A stretch of DNA of 14,035 nt from NCBI GenBank assembly GCA_033722375.1, contig JAWVZB010000080.1, positions 1-14,035 on the forward strand, read 5' to 3'. Below the pieces are notes generated by a model. The model worked only from the letters and a program-made list of their open reading frames with translations, was not told the DNA's origin and did no database searches. This document shows, in pieces, positions 5,849 through 13,133 of the stretch; within the stretch, counting starts at the first letter, position 1; each line of letters starts with the position of its first letter. A program made the position numbers and the translations under genes. This DNA is from JAWVZB01 sp033722375 (GTDB lineage: Bacteria > Actinomycetota > Nitriliruptoria > Nitriliruptorales > Nitriliruptoraceae).

Positions 5849-5852
5849 TGTC

Positions 5853-7562
5853 ATGAGCGGGTGTCGGACGCGATCGTGGTGGCCAAGCTGGGTCGTGGCA
5901 GTTGTGCTCGTGACCGTGATGTCTCCGGCCTCATGGGCGCAGGAACCTCAGACCCAGCTGAGCCCGGATCTCGACGCGTGGCTCGAGGAGCACGGCCCGG
6001 TACGGGTCGCGGTGATCGAGGACGCCGCGCCATCGCACGTCATCTCGCCGGAGGGCGAGATCCGCGGATGGTCGATCGAACTGATCCGGCTCGGTGCTTT
6101 GAAGACGGGGGTCAACCTTGATCTCACCGAGCCGATGCCCCTGTCCAAAGCGGTAGCCGCGCTGCGTGAAGGTCGCCTCGACGTCGTCATGGGAGTAGCT
6201 GGCCGCCCTGAACTCGCCTCGTTCGCCGAGCGGGTGACCTTCATCGAAGCTCCGTTGACCTTCGTGACGACGGCACGCCACGACGAGTTCCGTTCCGTGG
6301 AGGATCTGCGGGGGACGACGAGCACGATCACGGGGTCACCGATGGTCGGGCTGCTTGAAGAGCGCTTTCCCCACCTGACCTACGTCGAGACAGGCTTCAT
6401 CGCGGATGGCGTAGACGCGCTTCTGGACGGCGAGATCGACAGCTACCTCGGCCCGCTGCCCGGCATCGGCTACCAGTTGACCCAACGGCAGGGCACCGAC
6501 GTCCGTCCCGTCGGTGACCCGCTCTCGTTGTTGCTCGCTGGAGCCTGGACGCACCGGCAGACGCCGGAGCTCCACGCCATCGCTCAGTCCATGCGGGAGG
6601 CGATCACGGACGGCGAGATCTCGGCGATCATGGTCAAGTGGACCGGGTTCGATCTCGGTCCGGCGTCCCCGGGGGGCGTGCCAGCGTGGCTCTGGTGGGC
6701 TCTCGCCGCGACGCTCCTGCTCGCCCTCGCGGCTGTTGGTCTGGTGCTGCTCCTGCGGCGGCGAGTGGCTGCTGCAACCGCCGAACTTCGCGCCGTGAAC
6801 CTCGAGCTCGAGGAACGTGTCGCCCAGCGCACTGCGGAACTCGAGCAGCGGTCGCGCGAGCTGGAACGATCGAACGATGAGTTGGATCGCTTCGCGTCCG
6901 TCGCGTCCCATGACCTCCAGGAGCCCCTGCGCATGGTGTCGAGCTACGCCCAGTTGCTCGAACGAAGCTACGGCGATGACCTCGACGACGAAGGTCAGGA
7001 GTTGCTCGACTATCTGACCGACGGCGCCAGGCGCATGCGCCAGCTGATCGCCGACCTGCTGACCCTCTCCCGGATCTCGACCACGTCGAAGCAACATGTG
7101 CCGGTGGACCTGGGACAGGTCGTGGACGAGGTGCGTCGGGACCTCAGCATGGCCATCGAGGAGGCCGACGCGGCCGTCGAGGCGAACAACCTCCCGGTGA
7201 TCGACGGTGAGCCCACCCACCTCCGCCTCTTGTTCCAGAACCTGATCGGCAACGCCTTGAAGTACCGCCGGCCCGACCCGCCCCGCGTTGATGTCGAGGC
7301 GGAGGAGGTGGCCGACGACACCTGGGAGATCACGGTGGCGGACAACGGCATCGGGGTTCCCGAGGATCGTCGGGAGGACATCTTCGAGCCGTTCGTGCGG
7401 CTCCACGGCCGCAGCGAGTACCCCGGGACGGGGATCGGACTCGCGATCTGCCGGAGGGTCGTCGAGCGACACGGCGGGCACATCACGGTGGAGGACCGCG
7501 AACCCCGCGGTTCGCGCTTCCGCTTCACGCTGCGCGGGGCGAGGCCGAACGAGGGCGAGTGA
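5853..7562 (+). CDS. Membrane sensor histidine kinase with extracytoplasmic substrate-binding-protein domain
   Basis: A 569-residue protein starting at ATG 5853. Residues 1-29 are a signal peptide ending SWA-Q. Residues about 48-266 match a family 3 solute-binding domain (GPVRVAVIEDAAP, GWSIELIRLGALKTG, EGRLDVVMG, DGEIDSYLGP), here acting as the ligand sensor. One membrane helix (277-301, WLWWALAATLLLALAAVGLV) leads into a basic coiled coil (303-345). The kinase core has the phospho-acceptor H353 in SVASHDLQEPLR, N box FQNLIGNALKY (461-471), G1 box DNGIGV (497-502), F box FEPF (511-514) and G2 box GTGIGLAI (525-532), all intact. It should autophosphorylate in response to a periplasmic amino acid or similar small molecule. 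The dimerisation helix type (SHDLQEPLR) resembles bacteriophytochrome-like kinases. No response regulator is in the window, so it is an orphan here. It may respond to redox stress given the divergent nitroreductase, which is inference. Confidence 0.9.
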   Translation: MSGCRTRSWWPSWVVAVVLVTVMSPASWAQEPQTQLSPDLDAWLEEHGPVRVAVIEDAAPSHVISPEGEIRGWSIELIRLGALKTGVNLDLTEPMPLSKAVAALREGRLDVVMGVAGRPELASFAERVTFIEAPLTFVTTARHDEFRSVEDLRGTTSTITGSPMVGLLEERFPHLTYVETGFIADGVDALLDGEIDSYLGPLPGIGYQLTQRQGTDVRPVGDPLSLLLAGAWTHRQTPELHAIAQSMREAITDGEISAIMVKWTGFDLGPASPGGVPAWLWWALAATLLLALAAVGLVLLLRRRVAAATAELRAVNLELEERVAQRTAELEQRSRELERSNDELDRFASVASHDLQEPLRMVSSYAQLLERSYGDDLDDEGQELLDYLTDGARRMRQLIADLLTLSRISTTSKQHVPVDLGQVVDEVRRDLSMAIEEADAAVEANNLPVIDGEPTHLRLLFQNLIGNALKYRRPDPPRVDVEAEEVADDTWEITVADNGIGVPEDRREDIFEPFVRLHGRSEYPGTGIGLAICRRVVERHGGHITVEDREPRGSRFRFTLRGARPNEGE

Positions 7563-7613
7563 TCACACGACATCGGCCGGACCGGCTCAGCGGACGGCCT
7601 GGCGGTCGGGCCG

Positions 7614-7961
7614 CTACTCCACGTACAGCGTTCCGTCGGACTCGGTGACCGCCCCCCGTCCGAGCGGGATCACGCGGGTCAGCGCCTTGAAGAACAGGCC
7701 GAGACCGGGGACCTTGCTGTAGAAGCCCTGGGGGCCGCGCACCATCCGCCCGGTGGAGACCTCGTACTTGGAGCCGTGCCACGGGCACACGAGGCAACCG
7801 TCGTCGTCGATGGAGCCGTCGGCGAGGTCCGCACCGAGGTGGCGGCACTTCCTCGTGACGGCGAAGCGGTCGCCGTTGTTGCCGACGGCGTAGCGGTCGG
7901 CACCGACCACCGTGCCCTTGGGGAGATCGGCGACGGGGCCGACCTCGATGCGGTCGCTCAA
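7614..7961 (-). CDS. Rieske [2Fe-2S] domain protein
   Basis: A 115-residue soluble protein. The start is TTG at 7961, with AGGA 5 nt upstream; later starts would cut into the fold. It has the two Rieske ligand motifs: CRHLGAD (Cys39, His41) and CPWHGSKY (Cys59, His62), 17 residues between the inner ligands, so it binds a [2Fe-2S] cluster through two Cys and two His. Such small ferredoxin-like Rieske proteins donate electrons to oxygenases or act as stand-alone redox proteins. No oxygenase partner is nearby. The C-terminal segment FYSKVPGLGLFFKALTRVIP, between the second motif and the last strands, is a hydrophobic insertion that could contact a membrane or partner. TAGTGT at 7992-7997 on the minus strand is a likely -10 box; its first three bases are the stop codon of the DUF1905 relic. 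Confidence 0.9.
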   Translation of the reverse strand: MSDRIEVGPVADLPKGTVVGADRYAVGNNGDRFAVTRKCRHLGADLADGSIDDDGCLVCPWHGSKYEVSTGRMVRGPQGFYSKVPGLGLFFKALTRVIPLGRGAVTESDGTLYVE

Positions 7962-7994
7962 CGCGATCCTGTCTGTTCGAGGTGGGCCTCCACA

Positions 7995-8114
7995 CTACGT
8001 GACCTGAACACGACACCGTTCATCGACCGCGACGAGCCATCCCACCGCAGGCGTCACGTCATCCCACGGGGTGTCCCCGTCCCACAGCCACAGTTCTGCG
8101 GTGAAGCGGTACAC
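7995..8114 (-). pseudogene. DUF1905 relic (N-terminal stub)
   Basis: A 39-residue frame opening VYRFTAELWLWDGDTPWDDV matches the start of DUF1905 proteins, which as I recall begin with FTA-x-LW-x-W and continue HFVTLP. Here the match stops after WDDVT, and the remaining 18 residues do not resemble the family; a TAG follows at 7995-7997. Normal members are about 90-170 residues. So the 5' end survived and the rest was deleted. The promoter also survived: TAGCGT lies 7 nt before GTG 8114, the leaderless layout. A GTG three codons upstream (8123) overlaps the -10 box and is unlikely to be used. No frame downstream resumes the domain. Confidence 0.6.
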
Positions 8115-8121
8115 GCGCCGC

Positions 8122-8127
8122 ACGCTA
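8122..8127 (-). promoter_or_regulatory. -10 box of a leaderless promoter (DUF1905 relic)
   Basis: TAGCGT on the minus strand lies 7 nt before GTG 8114. The same hexamer, also preceded by GAG, is found upstream of the sensor kinase. Transcription would start at or next to the GTG. Confidence 0.45.
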
Positions 8128-8218
8128 CTCCCGCCGTATCCACGCCCCGCCGTCAGCCTTGACAGGCATGTCCCATGTGTGCCAGAAAGGGGAGGTGAAC
8201 GGACGAAGAGGGCATGAC

Positions 8219-8608
8219 ATGACTCACCCGAACGAGGAGATCGCCCGGCGAGCATTCGAAGGCTTCGTCGAGCGTGATCGCGACGCGATCACGCGGTACC
8301 TCGCCGAGGACATGACATACCACCTGGGCGGTGACAGCGCGATCAGCGGCGACCGGGAAGGACGAGACGCCTTCCTCGGGTTGATCGAGCAAGCGAATCG
8401 CATGGGCATCGAGACGTCCTACGACCTGCACGCCGTCCTGGCCGACGACGACCACGCGGTGGTCCTCTTCACGGCCCAGCTCGAGCGGGAGGGGAAGGAC
8501 CCGTACGACCAGCCGGGAGTGTTCGTGTACCACGTGGAGGACGGTCAGATCACCGAGATCTGGTCGTTCCCCTTCGACCAGGCCGCCCTGAAGGAGTTCG
8601 CCTCCTGA
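8219..8608 (+). CDS. SnoaL-like / NTF2-fold protein
   Basis: A 129-residue protein starting at ATG 8219, with AGAGGG 6 nt upstream; an earlier in-frame ATG at 8159 lacks a binding site. The sequence has the NTF2-like cone fold: helix NEEIARRAFEGFVERDRDAI, strand YLAEDMTYHLGGDSAISGD, the helix EGRDAFLGLIEQANR, and strands SYDLHAVLADDDHAVVLFTA, GVFVYHVEDGQITEIWSFPFD. SnoaL-like proteins include cyclases, isomerases and many of unknown role; His35 and Asp44 lie where polar pocket residues often occur. A TTGACA (8159-8164) may be its -35 box, though no good -10 follows. Its last 59 bases overlap the 3' end of the regulator gene on the other strand, so it is convergent with it. Confidence 0.85.
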   Translation: MTHPNEEIARRAFEGFVERDRDAITRYLAEDMTYHLGGDSAISGDREGRDAFLGLIEQANRMGIETSYDLHAVLADDDHAVVLFTAQLEREGKDPYDQPGVFVYHVEDGQITEIWSFPFDQAALKEFAS

Positions 8609-11132
8609 CGCCGTCGCCTCCGAGCGCATCGGACTGGGGCAACGGGTCCGTGAGCTGCCCGACTGGGGTCTGACGTCCCTCGTCGAACAGCTTCTGGAAC
8701 TCCTGGGCGTCGACCGACGAGGTGAGCTGTTCGCGAAGGGCATCGATCCTGGGAAGGCCGTTGAGACGTGCAGGGCTGAGGACGTCCTCGGCGCGGCTGG
8801 CGGCCCCCAACAGGCGTACCGCCTCGGGGTCGCGCCCCGCCTCGTGCTCGAGGCGGGACAGGAGGCGGAGACCCTCGGCGAGTTCCCGAGGGTCGTTGAC
8901 CTGGTTGGCGCTGGCGATGCCGGACGCCAGGTTCTCCCTGGCGGCCTCGTGGTCTCCGCGTTCGAGTGCGGCCCATCCGATCCCCAGGAGGCACCGGCTC
9001 GCGCAGCGGCGGTCCCCCATCCGCCGCAACGACGGCAACAGCTCGCGGAAGGTCGACGCTGCCGTGTCGTGATCTCCCTGACGCTGGACGAGGCGCGCCC
9101 GGTGCAGCTCCGCGTGCATCAGTTCGTGGGTGTTGGCGGTCCTGTCGGCGATCCCGTGCCCCTCGTCCAACCAGGCTCGGATGCGGTCGGCGCGCTCGCC
9201 CATCTCGAGGGCCCGGGACGCCATCATGGTGAGACAGTTGGCACGGAGGATCTCGTCGCCCAGGTGGGCGAACAGCTGCGCCGCCTGTCCCAGGTGGGCA
9301 ACCATCGTCTCGACGTCCTGCGCGACGTGGCCCAGTCCCTGCAGCGTGCGCGCCTCCTGCCAGGTCGCGCCGAGCCGGCGGAACCGCTCGAGGGCGGAGC
9401 GGAGGTGGTCGGTCGCTGTCTCGGAGTCCCCCAGATAGCCGAGCGTGAACCCCAGCGTCAGCTCGGCGCCGGCGCACAGCTTGTCGTCATCCGGCGAGGC
9501 GAGCTCCACGGCCTCTGCAGCGATCCGAACGGCACGTTCCGCGTCGGTGTAGAGGAAGAGGAAGCCTGCGGTGATCCGAGCGCGAATCCCCAGCTCGCCA
9601 TCGGGTAATGGCCGCCCGAGGAGCTCCTCGAGCCAGTCGAACAGCTCGCCCCGGATGCCCAGCGTGTCCCAGCTGCCGCCGACGGAGGTGAGGAGCGTCC
9701 ACGCTTGTTCGGTCTCGCCCCACACGAGTGTCCGTCGCATGGCGGTCCGGAGATCGACCCAGCGCCGCTCGAACCACCGCAACGCTGCCGCCTGATCCTC
9801 GCCTCGGAGATCCCTGACGCGCGCGATCGCGGCCTCGATGTGGTGGGTGGCGTGCCGCCGCCGCACCTCCTCGACTCCCTCGTGCCGTTCGAGCTGTTTG
9901 CCGGCGAAGGCACGGAACGTCTCGAGCATCCGGTACGCGGTGGTCTGGTCGCGAAGGTGGCGCCGGGACAGCAGCGACCGGTCGAGCAGGCGTGGGAACG
10001 CACGGGTGAAGCTCTCGGGCTCCAGAGGCGGGTACGTCACCACCACCGCCGCAGTGTCGTAGTCGAACTCGCCGGGGAACACCGAGCACCGCTCGAACAC
10101 GAGACGTTCGTCGTCGTCCAGCAGGTCGTAGCTCCAGCGCAGAGCCGCTTCCAGGGTCGGGTGGCGCGCCATCCCCTCCACCGAGCCCGAATCGAGGATC
10201 TCGAAGCGCTGGTCGAGGTGAGACAGGAGCTCTTTGGGCGAGAACATCCGGATCCTGGCGGCGGCGAGCTCGATCGCCAGTGGCAGGCCGTCGAGCCTCC
10301 GGCAGAGCGCGGACACGTCGCGGGCGTTGTCCGGGGTGACCTCGAACCCAGGCGATGCGGTCGCTGCGCGGTCCGCGAAGAGACGGGCGGACGGCTGCTC
10401 CAGGACGACGGCGGGATCATCGGAGTCGGGCGGCAGGTCGAGCGGGGCGACGTCGTAGACCAGCTCCCCGGTGATCCCCAGTCGTGCTCGGCTGGTGGCC
10501 AGCACGTGGAGCCCGCCGGTCGCCGAGAGCAGGTCGCCCAGGAGTGACGCGACGCCGGCACGGACGTGTTCGCAGTTGTCGACCACGAGCCAGTGCCGGT
10601 CGTCGCGTAGGGCGGCGCGGAGGGAGGCCCTCAGGCCGCGGTCGTCTTCCACGAGCCCGAGCGCGGTCGCGAAGGATCGCTCGACCTCGTCCGCGTCCGG
10701 CACGGTGGCGAGGTCGACGAGGATCGGGGTGGGCATGTCTCCGACCGACCGGCCGACTTGGAAGGCCAGTCGGGTCTTGCCGACGCCAGCTGGGCCGGTC
10801 ACGGTCAACAGACGGTGGGTCCCGATCAGTTCCGCGAGTTCGCCGATCTCTTCCGCCCGACCGACGAAGGAGGACAGAACCTGCGGGAGTTCCTGGTCGC
10901 TTCCGAGTCGCTCACGGAGGTCGGTGCCCAGCTCGATCAGGTCGCCACGGTCGGAGCCACCGAGCTTCCGGAGGATCGACGCGACGTGGCTCTCCACTGT
11001 CCGTTCCGCGATGTAGAGGCGTTCTGCGATCTCCCGGTTCCGCAGGCGGTCGGCGACCAACCAGAAGACCTCTCGCTCCCGTGGTGTCAGCCCGGCCTCG
11101 GCCAGGGCTCGCCCCGCCCGCTCGTCGTTCAT
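8550..11132 (-). CDS. LuxR-type HTH / NB-ARC-like ATPase / TPR transcriptional regulator
   Basis: An 860-residue regulator starting at ATG 11132. Domains in order: LuxR-type helix-turn-helix at the N-terminus (12-70; LTPREREVFWLVADRLRNRE, then IAERTVESHVASILRKL), P-loop STAND/NB-ARC-like ATPase (about 88-350) with Walker A GPAGVGKT (113-120), Walker B WLVVDNCEHV (181-190), ATSRARLGI (212-220) and GLPLAIELAAARI (282-294), then a helical TPR region to about residue 800. This is the predicted-ATPase regulator class; ATP binding and oligomerisation switch DNA binding on. The HTH is N-terminal, whereas in LAL/MalT regulators it is C-terminal. The last ~40 residues are Arg/Gly/Pro-rich with no fold, and the final 59 bases overlap the SnoaL-like gene, so the stop may have drifted. 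No Shine-Dalgarno precedes the ATG. It likely controls the divergent rhodanese operon and itself. Confidence 0.9.
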   Translation of the reverse strand: MNDERAGRALAEAGLTPREREVFWLVADRLRNREIAERLYIAERTVESHVASILRKLGGSDRGDLIELGTDLRERLGSDQELPQVLSSFVGRAEEIGELAELIGTHRLLTVTGPAGVGKTRLAFQVGRSVGDMPTPILVDLATVPDADEVERSFATALGLVEDDRGLRASLRAALRDDRHWLVVDNCEHVRAGVASLLGDLLSATGGLHVLATSRARLGITGELVYDVAPLDLPPDSDDPAVVLEQPSARLFADRAATASPGFEVTPDNARDVSALCRRLDGLPLAIELAAARIRMFSPKELLSHLDQRFEILDSGSVEGMARHPTLEAALRWSYDLLDDDERLVFERCSVFPGEFDYDTAAVVVTYPPLEPESFTRAFPRLLDRSLLSRRHLRDQTTAYRMLETFRAFAGKQLERHEGVEEVRRRHATHHIEAAIARVRDLRGEDQAAALRWFERRWVDLRTAMRRTLVWGETEQAWTLLTSVGGSWDTLGIRGELFDWLEELLGRPLPDGELGIRARITAGFLFLYTDAERAVRIAAEAVELASPDDDKLCAGAELTLGFTLGYLGDSETATDHLRSALERFRRLGATWQEARTLQGLGHVAQDVETMVAHLGQAAQLFAHLGDEILRANCLTMMASRALEMGERADRIRAWLDEGHGIADRTANTHELMHAELHRARLVQRQGDHDTAASTFRELLPSLRRMGDRRCASRCLLGIGWAALERGDHEAARENLASGIASANQVNDPRELAEGLRLLSRLEHEAGRDPEAVRLLGAASRAEDVLSPARLNGLPRIDALREQLTSSVDAQEFQKLFDEGRQTPVGQLTDPLPQSDALGGDGVRRRTPSGRPGRRGTTRSR

Positions 11133-11177
11133 GTTCGCAGCATGCCACCGCAGGGGTTGTCGCGGTAGGGGAGGGGC

Positions 11178-11203
11178 CACCACGGACGCAGATCTCCGTG
11201 GTG
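11178..11203. promoter_or_regulatory. Inverted repeat 1, regulator/rhodanese intergenic region
   Basis: CACCACGGA (11178-11186) and TCCGTGGTG (11195-11203) are perfect 9-bp inverted arms around an 8-nt centre, 46 bp upstream of the regulator start. It could be an operator or an mRNA hairpin in the regulator's leader. The symmetric centre spacing is compatible with a dimeric HTH. Confidence 0.5.
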
Positions 11204-11219
11204 AGTACGTACGCGCCGC

Positions 11220-11261
11220 CGGTCGTGCGATCGGAGACTGGTGAGGCAAGTTGCACGACCG
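11220..11261. promoter_or_regulatory. Inverted repeat 2, regulator/rhodanese intergenic region
   Basis: CGGTCGTGC (11220-11228) and GCACGACCG (11253-11261) are perfect 9-bp inverted arms separated by 24 nt. The right arm overlaps TTGCAC (11251-11256), a possible -35 box of the rhodanese operon, with GATGAT (11272-11277) as a weak -10. Binding here could repress or activate that promoter. It lies 38 bp upstream of the rhodanese start. Confidence 0.45.
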
Positions 11262-11299
11262 CGAACGAATCGATGATCAGACACCAGGAAGGATGAACG

Positions 11300-11692
11300 A
11301 TGCCGACGACCAAGACCGCAGTGGACCTCGTGGCTGAGGCGAAGACACACATCTCGAACCTGACCGTGGAGGAGGTCGCTGCTGCTCTCGATGGCGACGA
11401 CGTCAGGATCGTCGACATCCGCGAGCCCGACGAGGTCCAGAGGGACGGCCAGATCCCCGGTGCGGTTCTCGCGCCTCGCGGGATGCTCGAGTTCTGGGCG
11501 GACCCCACGAGCCCGTACCACCGCGAGGAGTTCTCGCCGGAGGCACCGACGATCCTGTATTGCGCGTCGAGCGGACGCTCGGCGCTCGCGGTGCGTACGT
11601 TGCAGACCCTGGGCTACGAGGACGTCGGCCACCTCGAGGGTGGATTGAAGGCCTGGAAGGAGCATGGCCGGCCGGTGACCCGCGAAGCCTGA
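11300..11692 (+). CDS. Rhodanese-like sulfurtransferase domain protein
   Basis: A 130-residue single-domain rhodanese starting at ATG 11300, with AAGGA 6 nt upstream. VRIVDIREPDEVQRDGQIPG (35-54) is the first conserved rhodanese stretch, and TILYCASSGRSALA (84-97) is the active-site loop with catalytic Cys88 in CASSGRS, followed by LGYEDVGHLEGGLKAW (104-119), the second hallmark. It should carry a persulfide on Cys88 and transfer sulfane sulfur to a thiol or cyanide acceptor. The loop length (C-x5 to the next turn) fits sulfur rather than phosphatase substrates. It is followed after 58 bp by an AhpD-like gene in the same direction, probably one operon, and divergent from a large regulator. 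A sulfur/peroxide stress role is inference from this context. Confidence 0.92.
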   Translation: MPTTKTAVDLVAEAKTHISNLTVEEVAAALDGDDVRIVDIREPDEVQRDGQIPGAVLAPRGMLEFWADPTSPYHREEFSPEAPTILYCASSGRSALAVRTLQTLGYEDVGHLEGGLKAWKEHGRPVTREA

Positions 11693-11750
11693 CTGGCCGT
11701 CGGGAGCCGACGAGACCGGCGGCGGTGACGGAGACCGTGGAGGAGGAACC

Positions 11751-12341
11751 ATGGCGTTCATCGGCACCATCGACGAGAGCGAAGCCACCGGCCGGGTTGC
11801 GGAGACGTACGAGTACGTGCGGGAGGCGCTGGGGTACATCCCCGATTACGCCAAGGTCTTCATGGCTCGTCCCGACGTGTGGGAGGCGTGGCGATCGTTG
11901 ATCGGGGCGGTGGTCGCCGACATGGATCGCCGCCGGTATGAGCTCGCCACGCTGGCCGCCGCCCAGGAGCTTCGCTCCAGCTACTGCTCGTTGGCGCACG
12001 GCAAGATCCTCCGGGACCGCTTCATGTCCGCCGACGAGTTGCAGACGGTCGTCCGCGATCGTGAGAACGCGGGCCTGGACGAGGTCGACGTCGCGGTCAT
12101 GGACCTGGCCGAGAAGGTCGCGGCGGACGCGTACTCCGTGACCCAGGCGGACATCGACCGGCTGCGTGACCTCGGGCTCGACGACGAGGAGATCGCGGAG
12201 GTCGTGTACGCCGCGGCTGCCCGCAGCTTCTTCAGCAAGGTGCTGGACGGGCTCGGCGCCCAGCCGGACGCGGTCTACCGGGAGCTCGAACCCGAGCTCC
12301 AGGACGTCCTCACCGTCGGCAGGCCGATCGCCGAGTCGTGA
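11751..12341 (+). CDS. AhpD-like / carboxymuconolactone decarboxylase family protein
   Basis: A 196-residue all-helical protein starting at ATG 11751, with GGAGGAGG 4 nt upstream. The active-site helix reads AQELRSSYCSLAH (71-83), aligning with the AhpD motif C-S-Y-C-x3-H so that Cys79 and His83 are kept but the first Cys is Ser76. The family's alkylhydroperoxidases use both Cys; this one can form a sulfenic acid on Cys79 but not the intramolecular CxxC disulfide. It may rely on an external thiol, or have another role. The tail (DIDRLRDLGLDDEEIAEVVY) is the usual second half of the CMD fold. It sits downstream of a rhodanese, probably co-transcribed, so sulfane sulfur and peroxide chemistry may be linked. 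A small hairpin (12338-12356) overlaps its stop. Confidence 0.87.
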   Translation: MAFIGTIDESEATGRVAETYEYVREALGYIPDYAKVFMARPDVWEAWRSLIGAVVADMDRRRYELATLAAAQELRSSYCSLAHGKILRDRFMSADELQTVVRDRENAGLDEVDVAVMDLAEKVAADAYSVTQADIDRLRDLGLDDEEIAEVVYAAAARSFFSKVLDGLGAQPDAVYRELEPELQDVLTVGRPIAES

Positions 12342-12356
12342 GCCTGTGGGCCTCAC
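12338..12356. terminator. Weak hairpin at the end of the rhodanese-AhpD-like operon
   Basis: GTGAG-CC and GG-C-CTCAC pair with one bulge around a TGTG loop, directly at the stop of the AhpD-like gene. No T-run follows. It lies between two convergent genes (stops 12341 and 12414), where a terminator would be expected, but structure alone is weak support. Confidence 0.25.
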
Positions 12357-12413
12357 AACGGACTCCGGCAACGAGTAGGACCTCACCCGTTACGGCGGCA
12401 CAGCGAGCGCGCC

Positions 12414-12929
12414 TCAGGCGTCGGCGATGTCGACCATGAGGTCGGCCGAGAGATCCTCGAGCGCTCCGACGAGGTCGTCCCTCGAGACGCCGTCCGGCAG
12501 GCGCGCTACCGCCACGGCGTGGAACAGCGCGCTGCCGGCCATCGCGGCCGACTCGGTCCAGGTCTCGAGGTCGATGATGCTCACGCCACGGGAGGCGAGA
12601 CGGTGCGACACCTCCCGGACGATGCCCGGGCGATCGGCGCCGACGACCTCGAACCGGACCGTCGTTCCGTCCGCCCCGTCCTCCTCGGAGTCGGCGGGGC
12701 GGAGCGTCACCTCCATGAGACCACGGTCCCGGAGCGGTTCCAGTGCCTCCCGGAATGGCTCCGCGCGATCCTTGGGCACGCGGACGAGCACCATGCCGGC
12801 GAACATCCCGGCCAGCTCGGTCATGTGGCTGCGCTCCCAGTTCCCGCCGTGGTTCGCGACGACCTCAGCCAGCGCCTCCACGAGGCCGGCCCGGTCACGG
12901 CCGATGATCGAGAGCACGAAGGACTCCAT
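12414..12929 (-). CDS. Tandem ACT-domain protein (GcvR-like)
   Basis: A 171-residue cytoplasmic protein starting at ATG 12929. Two ACT domains are visible: residues 3-78 (VLSIIGRDRAGLVEALAEVV, GNWERSHMTELAGMFAGMVL) and 90-168 (VRFEVVGADRPGIVREVSHR, GVSIIDLETWTESAAMAGSA), each with the D-x-x-G-I/L-V loop (DRAGLV, DRPGIV) that binds amino acids. This double arrangement is that of GcvR, the regulator of glycine cleavage in enterobacteria; actinobacterial homologues of this kind are uncharacterised as far as I know. No glycine cleavage gene is in the window, so the name is by architecture only. TAAGGT lies exactly 6 nt before the ATG, with no clear ribosome binding site, again leaderless. Confidence 0.88.
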   Translation of the reverse strand: MESFVLSIIGRDRAGLVEALAEVVANHGGNWERSHMTELAGMFAGMVLVRVPKDRAEPFREALEPLRDRGLMEVTLRPADSEEDGADGTTVRFEVVGADRPGIVREVSHRLASRGVSIIDLETWTESAAMAGSALFHAVAVARLPDGVSRDDLVGALEDLSADLMVDIADA

Positions 12930-12935
12930 GCGGCA

Positions 12936-12941
12936 ACCTTA
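12936..12941 (-). promoter_or_regulatory. -10 box of a leaderless promoter (ACT-domain gene)
   Basis: TAAGGT on the minus strand lies exactly 6 nt before ATG 12929. This is the same geometry as for the MBL-fold gene, so the transcript probably begins at the start codon. Confidence 0.55.
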
Positions 12942-13083
12942 CGCGGCGGGGGTGTGAGGAACCCAGTTGCTCCACACCTTCGGCACTGGAGCCACCGCCA
13001 TACGTCGCATGCGCCCTGGTGGGGTCGCCGGGGCGCAGTGTCGACGAGCGTCGCGGGGAGTGCCTGGTGCCATCCGGGCCAGC

Positions 13084-13097
13084 CCCGTTCTAGGATG
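13084..13097 (+). promoter_or_regulatory. Promoter of the right DUF1761/membrane-protein cassette
   Basis: CCCGTTCTAGGATG is identical over 14 bases to the sequence upstream of the left cassette (around 1172-1185). TAGGAT (13091-13096) is the -10 box, and the gene start GTG 13134 is about 37 nt further on, leaving room for a short leader with a ribosome binding site. Confidence 0.6.
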
Positions 13098-13133
13098 ACC
13101 GGCTGAGCCGTGGCGTCCGTCAAGGGGGCTCGT

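Noticed and set aside
6336..7481. A 381-codon open frame antisense to the histidine kinase
   Set aside because: It is complementary to a gene with intact kinase motifs, has no recognisable domain and no ribosome binding site; typical of GC-rich antisense frames.
11205..11212. GTACGTAC palindrome between the two inverted repeats near the regulator
   Set aside because: Only 8 bases and not repeated elsewhere; kept as part of the region but not called as a site.
1949..13083. The 11-kb segment between the cassettes as a mobile or composite element
   Set aside because: No transposase, integrase, terminal repeats or target-site duplications; the flanking copies are too diverged for a recent event.
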